A stretch of 64,000 nucleotides of DNA from Halomonas sp. ALS9 (GTDB lineage: Bacteria; Pseudomonadota; Gammaproteobacteria; Pseudomonadales; Halomonadaceae). Position 1 is the first letter of the stretch, and each line of letters starts with the position of its first letter. Below the pieces are notes generated by a model. The model had not been told where the DNA came from. It made no database searches and worked only from the letters and a program-made list of their open reading frames with translations. Both the position numbers and the translations under genes were made by a program. The stretch lies in assembly GCF_001651035.1 (NCBI RefSeq), contig NZ_LXRG01000192.1, positions 620,001 to 684,000 on the forward strand, read 5' to 3'. Positions 44,014 to 53,132 of this stretch are shown here, one piece after another.

Positions 44014-45153
44014 ATGAACCAACAGAGCGAGGAATCCGTGTCGACCCAACGGAATCACCAAGACAGTGACGATGCCGCCACCGAGCGACCCTGGCGCCGA
44101 CGCCCCGCCGTAGACTCACCGAACCCGCCGCCGCGGCCGGACTGGCTCGCCCGAGTAATGGAGCCCTCGCTGGCCCCGGAGCAGGAGATCGTCGATGCCC
44201 ACCACCATCTGTGGGACCGGCGCGGCTTTCGCTATCTGCTCGAGGAGTTCGTCGACGACATCGGCGACAGCGGCCATCGGGTGACCGCCTCAGTCTATGT
44301 GCAATGCCGGACGATGTACCGCGCCGGCAGCCCAGAGGCCTATCGCCCGGTCGGTGAGGTCGAGTTCGTGCGCGGGATCTCCGCCCAAGCGCGCAGCGGC
44401 CACTACGGCCCCACCGATGTGGCGGCAGGCATCGTTGGCCATGCCAACCTGCTGCTGGGCGCTGACGTCGCGCCGGTGCTCGAGGCGCTGATGGAAGCCG
44501 GCGGCGGGCGCTTTCGCGGTGTGCGCGTGCCGGTCGCCGCGCATCCCGACCCGGCCGTGCGCTCCAACCCCGTGCCAGCGCCAGAGGGGCTGATGGTCAG
44601 CACGGCCTTCATTCAGGGCGCGCGGGAATTGGCCCGCCGCGGCCTGTCGCTGGACGTGTGGGCCTACCAGACCCAGCTCGACGAAGTGGTTACCCTGGCG
44701 CGGCGCGTGCCGGAACTGACGATCGTGGTCAATCACGCCGGCGGACCTCTGGGCGTCGGATCCTATCCCAGTCCTCATAGTGACCATAACTCGATCCATC
44801 GCCAGGCCTGGCGCGACGGCTTGGCGCAACTGGCCGAACTCCCCAATGTGATGCTCAAGATCGGCGGCTTTGGCATGCCGATCATGGGCTTCAGCTTCAA
44901 CACAGGAAAGACGCCACCGAACTCGCAGCACCTTGCCGATGCCATCGCCCCCGACGTAGACGCCTGCATTGAGCGCTTTACACCATCGCGCTGCATGTTG
45001 GAGAGCAACTTCCCTGTCGATAAGGGCAGTATCTCCTACGGCGTGCTGTGGAATGCCTATCACCGACTCACCGCCTCCTGGAGCCAGGAGGAACGCAACG
45101 CCGTGTTTCACGACACGGCTACACGGGTCTACCGGCTACCCGCCGGTTCCTGA
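44014..45153 (+). CDS. Amidohydrolase family 2 enzyme
   Basis: The 379-residue TIM-barrel hydrolase has IVDAHHHLWDRRG near residue 55 (H-x-H), TIVVNHAGGP near 235 and a C-terminal metal motif with Asp in RCMLESNFPVDKGS. This subfamily includes lactonases and 2-pyrone or 4-oxalomesaconate-type enzymes, and differs from the LigI-like protein at 18.2 kb in its longer N-terminus. ATG 44014 is used; GTG at 44038 has a better ribosome site (GAGG, five bases upstream) and could be the true start. The preceding 66 bases after the lactonase are non-coding. Confidence 0.78.
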   Translation: MNQQSEESVSTQRNHQDSDDAATERPWRRRPAVDSPNPPPRPDWLARVMEPSLAPEQEIVDAHHHLWDRRGFRYLLEEFVDDIGDSGHRVTASVYVQCRTMYRAGSPEAYRPVGEVEFVRGISAQARSGHYGPTDVAAGIVGHANLLLGADVAPVLEALMEAGGGRFRGVRVPVAAHPDPAVRSNPVPAPEGLMVSTAFIQGARELARRGLSLDVWAYQTQLDEVVTLARRVPELTIVVNHAGGPLGVGSYPSPHSDHNSIHRQAWRDGLAQLAELPNVMLKIGGFGMPIMGFSFNTGKTPPNSQHLADAIAPDVDACIERFTPSRCMLESNFPVDKGSISYGVLWNAYHRLTASWSQEERNAVFHDTATRVYRLPAGS

Positions 45154-45219
45154 CCTAACTAACCGCGCCGTTAAAGAGCCATGGCCGCAAGTTCAACAAC
45201 AATATCGGAGTACGCCAAC

Positions 45220-46185
45220 ATGAAACAACGTTTTTTAAGCTTGTCCCTCGCCGCTGTCGCGTCGACTTCCCTCCTGGCCGGCGCCAGCCTCGCTCAAGCC
45301 GACTATCCCGACAGACCGATCAACTTGGTGGTCGGCTACTCCGCCGGTGGCGGCACGGACGTCATGGCCCGCACAGTCGCCAAGTATCTGGAGGAGCAGT
45401 TGGGCGACGGCGCCACGGTGGTGGTTAAGAACATGCCTGGCGCGGGCGGCCAGATCGGATTTTCGGCGCTAGCCTCGGCCAGTCCAGACGGCTACACGAT
45501 TGGCACTATGAACCTGCCAGCTGCCCTGGCACTGACCTATGACCGCGACGCCGACTACGACCTGAACAGCTTTACCTGGCTGGCCAACGTGGTCGCCGAC
45601 CCCAACACCCTGGTGGTGCCGAAGGAATCGGACATCACCTCGGTGGAAGAACTGATCGCCGCAGCCAGGGATGCCGACGGCATGATGCCGGTAGGCCTGT
45701 CCGCGCTGGGCGGCAATGATCACTTCTCCGCCATCCAGTTCGCCGAGACTGCCGACGTCGAGTTGAACTATGTGCCGTTCAACGGCGCCGCCCAGGCTCG
45801 CAGCGCGCTGATGGGCGGCCATGTGGCCATGGCCACCATGGCCTTCAGCCAGACCGTAGGCTTCGAGGACGAGCTGCGCGTGCTGGCCGTGCTATCCGAT
45901 GAGCGCCTGGAACAGGCCCCGGACGTACCGACGGCCAGCGAGCTCGGCTTCGACATCGAGATGGGCTCATTCCGCGGTCTGGCCGCGCCGTCCGATCTGC
46001 CGGACGGCGTCCGCGCCGCGCTGCTGGGCGCCCTGGAGGAGATGGCCGAAGACGCTGACTTCCGCGCCGACATGGCTAAGCAGGGCAACCCGCTTAGCGT
46101 AATCTACGGCGACGACTACCACGACCTGGCCGAGGCCCAGGACGAGGTGGCTCGGCGCATCTGGGAAGAAACGCCCTGGAAATAA
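45220..46185 (+). CDS. tctC: TctC-family periplasmic binding protein, first of two
   Basis: The 321-residue protein has a signal peptide (MKQRFLSLSLAAVAS ... LAQA) and the TctC start YPDRPINLVVGYSAGGGTD, then MPGAGGQIGFSALASASPDG. ATG at 45220 is preceded by CGGAG; the frame is open upstream to 45181. It is closely related to the next TctC (46.5 kb), with which it shares most of the core, but has no TctB or TctA of its own directly downstream. Confidence 0.88.
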   Translation: MKQRFLSLSLAAVASTSLLAGASLAQADYPDRPINLVVGYSAGGGTDVMARTVAKYLEEQLGDGATVVVKNMPGAGGQIGFSALASASPDGYTIGTMNLPAALALTYDRDADYDLNSFTWLANVVADPNTLVVPKESDITSVEELIAAARDADGMMPVGLSALGGNDHFSAIQFAETADVELNYVPFNGAAQARSALMGGHVAMATMAFSQTVGFEDELRVLAVLSDERLEQAPDVPTASELGFDIEMGSFRGLAAPSDLPDGVRAALLGALEEMAEDADFRADMAKQGNPLSVIYGDDYHDLAEAQDEVARRIWEETPWK

Positions 46186-46515
46186 TCTCATTTAACAGAC
46201 CGACGCGAGGCACTGCTGTCCCGCGCCGGTTTACCTCTATTTCATCCCCCGGCGCACCTGCCTCACTCAATACATGGTCACACTGAATTACTCCCCCCCG
46301 ACCATAGTCGTAAGCCCTTTACTGGCCGTTCGTTATGGCATTAGCGGCCAACCCCGATGACATGGGCTTTATAAGCTCTCCTCTCAACAGATACAGAAAA
46401 ACTTACTACATAGTTAAACATTATTCGCTTTTATCAAGTAATTCTGTACTGTTCACTGCACTAGACGGGCTTTGCCTTTTAGACCATCCGTGAATATAAA
46501 CGGGAGTACAACAAC
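46186..46515 (+). promoter_or_regulatory. Intergenic region with shared element, copy 2
   Basis: This 330-base gap separates the two tctC genes. ACTTA (46401) and ATTATTCGCTTTT (46420-46432) repeat, with the same 19-base offset, the element next to lysR at 36.5 kb. It probably drives the second tctC-tctB-tctA unit separately from the first tctC. Confidence 0.6.
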
Positions 46516-47472
46516 ATGAACACTAAGTTTTCGACCATCGCCGCCACTCTTTGCCTCGCTAGCATTACCTCGACTCAGGCCCTCGCCGACTATCCCGAGA
46601 AAAGGATAGACCTGATCGTCGGTTATGCGGCAGGTGGTGGAACTGACGTGATGGCCCGCACCGTTGCGCCTTTCCTTGAGCAGTACCTTGGCGACGACGC
46701 TACGGTCGTAGTGAAAAATATGCCCGGCGCCAGCGGCCAGATCGGCGTCACCGCCACAGCCCAAGCCGAGCCCGATGGCTACACTATCGGCACCTACAAC
46801 CTGCCCGGCATGATGGCCCGAACCCTTGACCGCGACGCCGACTACGACGCCGATAGCTTCACCTATCTGGCCAACGTGGTAGACGATCCCAACGTGATCG
46901 TCACACCTAAGAACAGCGACATCGACAGCATGGAAAAACTGGTCGCTGCAGCCCAGGAACGTGATGGCGCCATCACCGTCAGCATGTCAAGCCTCGGCGG
47001 CGATGATCACTTCTTCCTGATTCGGCTCTCCGAGGAGACCGACGCTGAATATACCATCGTTCCCTTCTCGGGCTCCGCGCCAGCACGTAGTGCTCTCATG
47101 GGCGGCCATGTCGCGATGGGGATCATCAACTTGTCGGAGGTGATCAACTTCCGTGACGAGCTAAATGTGTTGGGCATTGCAACCAACGAACGCTCTGAAC
47201 TACTAGAAGGTGTGCCGACCTTTACCGAGCAAGGCTACAACCTTGTTAACGGTGCGTTGCGTGGATTTATTGCCCCCTCCGGCCTGCCGGAAGAGGTCGA
47301 GGCCAGTCTGATTAGTGCCTTCGAGAAGTCCTACGAGGATCCAAAATTTCAAGAGGCTATGCTCAAATCTGGGAATCCTACCAGTCTGACGACAGGAGAT
47401 GATTTTCAAGCACTCAACGCAGAGCAGCTTGAACTGGCCGAGCGTGTTTGGGAAACCTCACCCTGGAAATAA
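46516..47472 (+). CDS. tctC: TctC-family periplasmic binding protein, second of two
   Basis: The 318-residue protein has a signal peptide (MNTKFSTIAATLCLAS ... ALA) and YPEKRIDLIVGYAAGGGTD, MPGASGQIGVTATAQAEPDG and other blocks nearly collinear with the preceding TctC. Two binding proteins for one TctAB pair suggest different affinity or ligand range. A strong hairpin follows (47480-47505), before tctB. Confidence 0.9.
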   Translation: MNTKFSTIAATLCLASITSTQALADYPEKRIDLIVGYAAGGGTDVMARTVAPFLEQYLGDDATVVVKNMPGASGQIGVTATAQAEPDGYTIGTYNLPGMMARTLDRDADYDADSFTYLANVVDDPNVIVTPKNSDIDSMEKLVAAAQERDGAITVSMSSLGGDDHFFLIRLSEETDAEYTIVPFSGSAPARSALMGGHVAMGIINLSEVINFRDELNVLGIATNERSELLEGVPTFTEQGYNLVNGALRGFIAPSGLPEEVEASLISAFEKSYEDPKFQEAMLKSGNPTSLTTGDDFQALNAEQLELAERVWETSPWK

Positions 47473-47479
47473 ATTGAGT

Positions 47480-47505
47480 GGCCGGGGTGTTCAATCACCC
47501 CGGCC
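47480..47505 (+). terminator. Hairpin between tctC and tctB
   Basis: A perfect 10-bp stem (GGCCGGGGTG and CACCCCGGCC) with a 6-base loop follows the tctC stop. With no T-run it is more likely an attenuating or mRNA-stabilising hairpin that raises binding-protein level above that of the permease than a full stop. Confidence 0.6.
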
Positions 47506-47621
47506 GACCATGGTCAGACCCCTTCCTCACGCCCCGTAATAAGATAAACGTCTCCTCCACCATGTCACTCGACTCGCTTGGTGGTAGACGCTCTACGAGC
47601 AAGTCAGCCAGAGAATAGAAC

Positions 47622-48089
47622 ATGAAACAGACCACTTCAGGGCAAGGACCTCATCCCGACCTCATCACCGGTATCGCCATCATCGTTGTCTCAGGGTTTC
47701 TTCTGCTACGCACACCCGACATGCCGACCATGAGTTCGATGCTGCCTATAACAATGCTGAGCACGCTAATCGGGCTCTCTGTATTAATGATCTTACGGGT
47801 TTTCATCGCCACTCGAAGCGAGCGTTTTAAAGCCCCGCGACTCAAAATCTTCGAAAATTTGCCGCGCTTTCTCGGCATCGTCGTGGCCATTGGGCTCTAC
47901 GTGGCCGGCGTGAGCTTGCTCGGCTTTTACACAACCACCGCGGTTATGGTGCCTTTGGTAGCGTGGAGCTTCGGCTATCGGGATATCAAGCGGTTGCTGC
48001 TGGCGGATCTGATATTCACCGGAGGCTTGGCGATAATTTTCGCCTTGCTGATGGGTCAGTATCTCCCCACTGAATTCTTCATACGCTGA
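47622..48089 (+). CDS. tctB: TTT-family small permease subunit TctB
   Basis: The 155-residue protein has four hydrophobic segments and ends with LMGQYLPTEFFIR, the usual TctB tail. It lies 14 bases before tctA. It is divergent in sequence from the tctB at 15.8 kb, so the two TTT systems are separate lineages. Confidence 0.85.
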   Translation: MKQTTSGQGPHPDLITGIAIIVVSGFLLLRTPDMPTMSSMLPITMLSTLIGLSVLMILRVFIATRSERFKAPRLKIFENLPRFLGIVVAIGLYVAGVSLLGFYTTTAVMVPLVAWSFGYRDIKRLLLADLIFTGGLAIIFALLMGQYLPTEFFIR

Positions 48090-48103
48090 ACGAGGGCTGA
48101 CAC

Positions 48104-49609
48104 ATGTATGGAAGTTTGATTGATGCACTCCCAGCGGTGCTGTCTCTCGGCAATTTCGCCGCTGTCGTGCTCGGCGTCATAACGGGCATCTGTATTGGTG
48201 CCTTGCCCGGGCTTAGCGCCACCATGGCAATCTCGGTACTGATTCCCTTCACCTTCGGCATGGATCCACTGGTGGCACTCGGCATGATGGCCGGTATCTA
48301 TAACGGCGCCATGTACGGTGGTGCTATTCCCGCGGTGCTGCTGCGCATTCCCGGCACCCCCGCCGCCGTAGCCACCAGCTTCGACGGCTACCCAATGGCC
48401 CAGCAAGGCAGGGGCGGCTATGCGCTTCAGGTCTCAGTCGTGTCATCCGCCATCGGCGGCATCGTCTCGGCCATCGTGCTCATGCTATTGGCCCCGCCGC
48501 TGGCCAAGGTAACGCTGCTGTTTGGCCCCTCCGAGGTTTTCTGGGTCGCCGTCTTCGGCCTCTCGGCCATCGTCTTCCTGCTCGGCGGCGACGTCCTCAA
48601 GGGCTTGTTGAGCGCCTGTTTCGGCGTTTTCGTCTCGCTGGTCGGGCTAGACTCCATCTCCGGTTATGACCGCTACACCTTCGGCCACCTGGAGCTACTT
48701 GACGGTATCAACATCGTGGTGCTGCTCGTCGGGCTCTACGCCATACCGCCGGCAATCGCTCTCCTGGAGGAAGTCGTGGATGTCGACACCTCCACGGCCA
48801 CAAAGCTCAATACGACGAGCCTCTGGAAGGCCTTTCCGAGCATGCTGAGATTCTGGAAGACTTGGCTGCGCTCTTCGGTGATCGGCGTGTTCGTCGGCAT
48901 CCTGCCAGGCGCTGGCGGATCAATGGCGGCCTTTCTTAGCTACAACGAAGCACGTCGCGCATCCAGTAATCCCGACGAATGGGGAAAGGGCGAACCCGAG
49001 GGCGTAGCGGCCTCCGAGACCGCCAACAACGCCGATACCGCCTCGGCACTGATTCCCGCCTTGACGCTCGGCATCCCCGGCACCGCGGTGGCTGCAGTGA
49101 TGCTCGGTGGCCTGATGATCCACGGTCTGCAACCTGGCCCGATGCTCTTCCGTGACAACCCCGACATTGTGTTCGGCTTCATGTGGCAGTTCCTGTTCGC
49201 CGCTATCTTGTTGATCGTGCTCGGCGGTGCCTTGGCCACCAATAGCTTTGCCCAAGTGTTACGCCTACCGCGCCCGCTGCTTGGTGCCTTCATCATCACC
49301 TTAGTGGTTGTAGGGGTTTACTCGATCAATGGCCGAATGTTCGATGTCTACTTGATGTTAGGCTTTGGCTTAACCGGCTACTTTATGGACAAACTGAAGT
49401 TCCCATTACCCCCCGTCGTATTAGGACTGATTCTCGGCGGCTTCGCTGAGCAGAACTTGCGACTGGCTCTGCGTATCGGTGGCGGCGATTGGACAGCCTT
49501 GGCAGCGAATACAACGTCGAAGGTGCTTATTGTCATGATTCTTCTGGTCATCCTTATGCCACTCATTTCACGACTGTCCCGCCTCAAGAAGAGCCAGTCG
49601 ACGGCATAG
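48104..49609 (+). CDS. tctA: TTT-family large permease subunit TctA
   Basis: The 501-residue protein has GALPGLSATMAISVLIPFTF near residue 34, YGGAIPAVLLRIPGTPAA near 70 and GILPGAGGSMAAFLSYNEAR, the TctA signatures. It is the last gene of the catabolic block and is followed by a strong terminator. It pairs with the upstream TctB and two TctC proteins. Confidence 0.9.
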   Translation: MYGSLIDALPAVLSLGNFAAVVLGVITGICIGALPGLSATMAISVLIPFTFGMDPLVALGMMAGIYNGAMYGGAIPAVLLRIPGTPAAVATSFDGYPMAQQGRGGYALQVSVVSSAIGGIVSAIVLMLLAPPLAKVTLLFGPSEVFWVAVFGLSAIVFLLGGDVLKGLLSACFGVFVSLVGLDSISGYDRYTFGHLELLDGINIVVLLVGLYAIPPAIALLEEVVDVDTSTATKLNTTSLWKAFPSMLRFWKTWLRSSVIGVFVGILPGAGGSMAAFLSYNEARRASSNPDEWGKGEPEGVAASETANNADTASALIPALTLGIPGTAVAAVMLGGLMIHGLQPGPMLFRDNPDIVFGFMWQFLFAAILLIVLGGALATNSFAQVLRLPRPLLGAFIITLVVVGVYSINGRMFDVYLMLGFGLTGYFMDKLKFPLPPVVLGLILGGFAEQNLRLALRIGGGDWTALAANTTSKVLIVMILLVILMPLISRLSRLKKSQSTA

Positions 49610-49652
49610 TACCCCGATAATAATTTAGGCCATCCGGTCTGATACAACATGA

Positions 49653-49676
49653 AAGCGCGGCGCCCCTGCCGCGCTT
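49653..49676 (+). terminator. Rho-independent terminator after tctA
   Basis: A perfect 9-bp stem (AAGCGCGGC and GCCGCGCTT) with loop CCCCCT-like sequence is followed by CTTCTGTTGTTT. It ends the catabolic operon. Confidence 0.7.
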
Positions 49677-49695
49677 CTTCTGTTGTTTGCCCCCG

Positions 49696-49833
49696 ATGGC
49701 CGGGGGGTTGGATGGCAATGCTGATGGCGCACCCCTTCTCATCGTGCTGGCAGACGATGCCGGACTGACCGCTCTAAAGGAAGTGATCAGTATGGTCGGC
49801 CTGCAGATGTTTATTTTGATGTTTGCGTTGTAA
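49696..49833 (+). pseudogene. Possible transporter remnant
   Basis: A 45-codon frame ends with DDAGLTALKEVISMVGLQMF followed by ILMFAL, which resembles the C-terminal membrane helix of BCCT-type betaine carriers. It has no upstream continuation, so if real it is only debris. The following 230 bases (49834-50063) show nothing I can name. Confidence 0.3.
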
Positions 49834-50063
49834 CTAGGACTATCTCAGGAGGATCTGAGTGGAGTGAGAGCGGGCACGCAGCCGAGTACGAAGGAGTAGC
49901 GACCGGCGGAGTAGTCGGTATAACACAGGGATAGAGTTCTATCTTTATAGACCAAACAGACGCTAGCTCATTCAGTGGGTAGCAGTGCCTACTCCAGCAG
50001 GGAGCACTTACAGAGAAGAAGGGTCACTTCCAGCCCTGGCGGCCGGTAAACACGGTTTTTCAC

Positions 50064-50320
50064 CTACAGGGTAACGTTGTTCTTGTCGCCTTCGATATCC
50101 GATAGGGTACATCGGCTAATGCCAACCAGCGTGGCATAACGGTTTTGATTCAGCCCCCGCACATCGCGCCGCAGGGCACGTAACAACTGCCCTTCGGTGA
50201 ACTCGCCCGCATAAAAGCGTTTCAGCAACGTCACTAACGCCGCTTCATGATCATCAGAAGCATGTTTTTTTATAACAGCCCCCAGCGCTTGAGCCGAGTA
50301 TCAAGAGTGCGCAGGCCCAT
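50064..50320 (-). pseudogene. XRE-family HTH regulator, broken
   Basis: The ATG at 50320 has a perfect GGAGGTGA upstream and begins MGLRTLDTRLKRWGLL, then stops. One base shift in the A-run near 50262-50268 continues with HASDDHEAALVTLLKRFYAG and the HTH region LNQNRYATLVGISRCTLSDI. It then ends early at TAG 50064, where homologues continue for about 20 residues. It carries at least one frameshift and a truncation. Confidence 0.6.
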
Positions 50321-50492
50321 GAATCTCACCTCCCATATTCGGGGGCAGGTAACGATAATTAACCCGCATCATGCCAAGCCTTATCAAAGTAAACCTAAAC
50401 CGTCAGGTTCAAGGACCACTTGTACGCAGCATAGTACTCAAGTTATCCAATATGAGCAGTGTAGTGCGCAAAATTAGCTTCAGGAAGAATTA

Positions 50493-51389
50493 ATGAGCAG
50501 TATTCTGCACAACACAAAGCAGCAGAACGTTTTAAGGTGCCAACGAAATCCAGGGCGATTCAGTCACGGTTCTCGCCCAAGCGGGCATATCACCATGCTC
50601 CCGGTTAGCCACAATGTGGACAGCTTCGGTTATCGCATGGACATGCTCCCTAAAGGGCTGGATATCAACCAAGAGAGCTGGAGCTGGTTGTTGGACAAGC
50701 GCTGGAAAGGCATGGTCAGCCTGCAAAATGACAGTGCCATCGGCGCCATTGACGCCGCGCTGGCCGCCAAAGCAGCGGGGCTGGTCGAGTTCGAAGACCT
50801 TGGCAACCTCAGCGTGGCAGAGATCGACTGCCTGATTGATTGCCTTATCAATCTCAAGCGTCAGCAACACTTTCGCGCCTTCTGGAGCAACCAGGATCAA
50901 GCCTCTTCCGATATGGTGCGCGGCCGGGTCGGCATCGAAAGCCTCTGGTCGCCCGCCATGACGGATCTCAAAAAACGCGACATCAAGGTACGCATGGCGG
51001 CGCCCACAGAGGGCTATCGCGCTTGGTACGGCGGCATGTCAATCTCACGGCATGTGAAGGGGCGCACGCTAGATGCGGCTTATGACTACCTCAACTGGTG
51101 GATTTCAGGATGGCCCGGCGCCGTCATGGCCCGCCAAGGCTATTACATTTCCACCCCAGAACTGACCCGCCCTCACCTATCCGCTGCGGAGTGGGACTTT
51201 TGGTATGGCGGCCAACCTGCCGCCAAGAACCTTCCAGGCCCTGATGGCAGCTCTGACCTGATTCACCGAGGCGAAATCCGCGACGGCGGAGACTACCAAA
51301 CAAGAATGAGCCGCATCGCGGTGTGGAATACCGTCATGGATGAGCATAACTATTTGGTCAGGCGCTGGAATGATTTTATGTCGGCTTAA
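50493..51389 (+). pseudogene. potD-like copy 2, 5'-truncated
   Basis: From about 50565 to 51386 the sequence is nearly identical to 30560-31380, covering the C-terminal two-thirds of the signal-less PotD-like protein (GSRPSGHITMLPVSHNVDSF onward). The first third and the upstream operon are missing and replaced by 24 unrelated codons from ATG 50493. The reading frame is intact and differs from copy 1 by few residues (for example NI to DI near 50980), so duplication is recent. It is probably non-functional, lacking one lobe. Confidence 0.85.
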
Positions 51390-51620
51390 AGACAAGGCTT
51401 CGCACTGACAAGCTAACCGCGTGATGACTAAAAGCACATGCCTCCGCCTCTTGGCTTTCACGAGCTTAAACGGGGGTGCTTGTTTGTTCCCCAGCTCGCC
51501 TCTAATCAAGACTGCACCTACTAAACATCCGCCAACGCAGGAAAATATTACGAGTCCACTTCAGCAGGCAAAGAAGAAGCGTTTAAAAGAAAAGCTGACG
51601 TGCCTCAGCCTACATGTCGG
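51390..51620 (+). repeat. potD-like downstream repeat, copy 2
   Basis: It follows the truncated copy and shares GACTAAAAGCACATGCCTCC and GCGTTTAAAAGAAAAGCTGA with copy 1. Its homology ends where IS1380 debris begins near 51605. Confidence 0.65.
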
Positions 51621-51985
51621 CTGTCGCTGCGGTCTCTGGTGCGCAGATAGCTCACCAGCAGATGACGTCCACAGCAGACATATAGCGGGAAATAGCAGTG
51701 GTGATCGTAATAGCGATTAGAGAACTTGCCAGGTTGGTCACCGTGCACGGGAATATCGGTGCCATCGACTTCCAGCACGATTTCCTTCAGTGGTTCGTTA
51801 TGCTGTTCAATGCAGTTATGCCACAGTAACTCATGGGCACCATCGCTTGCCGATCGGCATTCTGCTCTATCCGGCACAGCGTCGACTTGCCTTATTCCAA
51901 ATGAATGACGACTAACGCCGCCGCGGGTAAAAACGGGCCCAGCCCTTCGGGTTGCACCACAACGCGGTTCGCGATGAAACGTCAA
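51605..51985 (-). pseudogene. IS1380-family transposase remnant
   Basis: The segment LEVDGTDIPVHGDQPGKFSN, then YYDHHCYFPLYVCCGRHLLV, is the conserved DDE-region stretch of IS1380 transposases. The N- and C-terminal parts are absent or out of frame, so it is a dead fragment. Confidence 0.65.
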
Positions 51986-52416
51986 CAGGCCCTAATATCC
52001 CTGAGTGTTTTACGCTGTTTGAAGACATCCGTTGGAATGCCAAAGCGGTCGGAAAGCCCACAAATTTGGCGCCAGTTAAGCTTACGTTTACCGGACAAAA
52101 TGGACGAAACAACAGACTGAGCGCCGATTTCCGGCAAATCATTTTGGGTGATGCCGTGCTCTTCCATAAGATAACGAAGCACATCAGTATCCCCCGCGAC
52201 AGGCATGGGGCGTACACGCTCATCATATGCCTCAAGAAGATCACCAAGACATGCCGCAAGGCTGGATAAGTAATGATTTTCATCATCGCCAACCAGATTT
52301 AGAATTTCATCAAGCGCTTCTACTTTCTCGTCATACTCATCCTCTGATTCTGGCGCAGAGAGAAGAGGTGCAATGTACTGCTAGTGAGTAGCTGCTTGAT
52401 CAAGAACGGCATTCAT
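51982..52416 (-). pseudogene. higA: higA-like antitoxin with one nonsense codon
   Basis: The frame from ATG 52416 reads MNAVLDQAATH, then TAG (52381-52383), then QYIAPLLSAPESEDEYDEKV and on through an HTH (GITQNDLPEIGAQSVVSSIL). Family members usually have Trp at the stopped position, so a single TGG to TAG change explains it. Translation could restart at MPVAGD (52206), giving a 74-residue HTH protein. It starts 4 bases after the higB-like end. Confidence 0.7.
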
Positions 52417-52420
52417 ATCT

Positions 52421-52586
52421 TCACTCCTTCCACTTACCCTTGTCATATTCAGGATGATCGAGAATATGGCGGATAAAAACGCGCTTAGCGCGATAATGCA
52501 CAGTTGCTATCAGTCGAATCTTATTGCCACCAATGTCAAAAACATGGTGGGGTACTCCCCCGACTAACAGCTTTAGTTTATTTACT
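52421..52586 (-). pseudogene. higB: higB-like toxin, C-terminal part
   Basis: Reading minus, VFDIGGNKIRLIATVHYRAK and VFIRHILDHPEYDKGKWK are the HigB mRNA-interferase C-terminal half. The N-terminal half is not found upstream, so the toxin is truncated. Gene order toxin then antitoxin is that of higBA loci. Confidence 0.65.
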
Positions 52587-52726
52587 GAATTATAGAAGTA
52601 ACCTTAGCACTTTTAATCAACCAGCAGAGGTAGAATCGGGCATCTCCACCTACTTTACTGACAGTGCTAAGTAAAGCATGGAATAGCACCTAGCCTGATC
52701 GTAAATAGGGTTAAGCGCTCAATCGC

Positions 52727-52993
52727 TTACTCAAGGGGGTTGCGTGACGACAGAGCAGCGACCAGCTCCCGAGCAAAGCGTTGAGCAGAAGGCAGCGCGC
52801 CAAAACTCCATACCGGCGGTAAGCGCAATAGATTGGCGTTTTTAACGCTGGGTAAATGTTGCCATAAACCACTTTTCGCCAACGTGTCTTCGACCCCAGC
52901 GGGCACCGGCTCGACAACGACCAACGCGGCCTCAGGATAGTCGTAGAGCGCGTCGATACCCACGAGTGAAAATCCCCCATTCGCAGATGTCAA
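52727..52993 (-). pseudogene. FhuD-like siderophore-binding protein, C-terminal fragment
   Basis: The 88-residue frame contains LYDYPEAALVVVEPVPAGVE and LPPVWSFGALPSAQRFAREL, the C-terminal lobe of periplasmic iron-siderophore binding proteins. The first two-thirds and the signal peptide are absent. It is divergent from the TonB-dependent receptor, so an earlier siderophore locus has been cut here. Confidence 0.65.
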
Positions 52994-53132
52994 TACATCT
53001 CATTTTGTTTATCATATGCATCCATCCCGGAAAGGTGGTCATGGCACGACAGCCAAGACCTCCGCTTTCTTATATCGGCTTCATAAAAACGCAGCGGCAG
53101 GGTGCTGCAGTAAAAACGATAGGATCGACACT

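Noticed and set aside
49834..50063. Possible IS end or group II intron tail
   Set aside because: The GA-rich sequence looked intron-like, but no domain V/VI hairpin, reverse transcriptase or inverted repeat supports it.
52990..53050. Fur box upstream of the siderophore receptor
   Set aside because: GATAAACAAAATGAGATG on the minus strand is only a partial match to the 19-base Fur consensus, too weak to claim.
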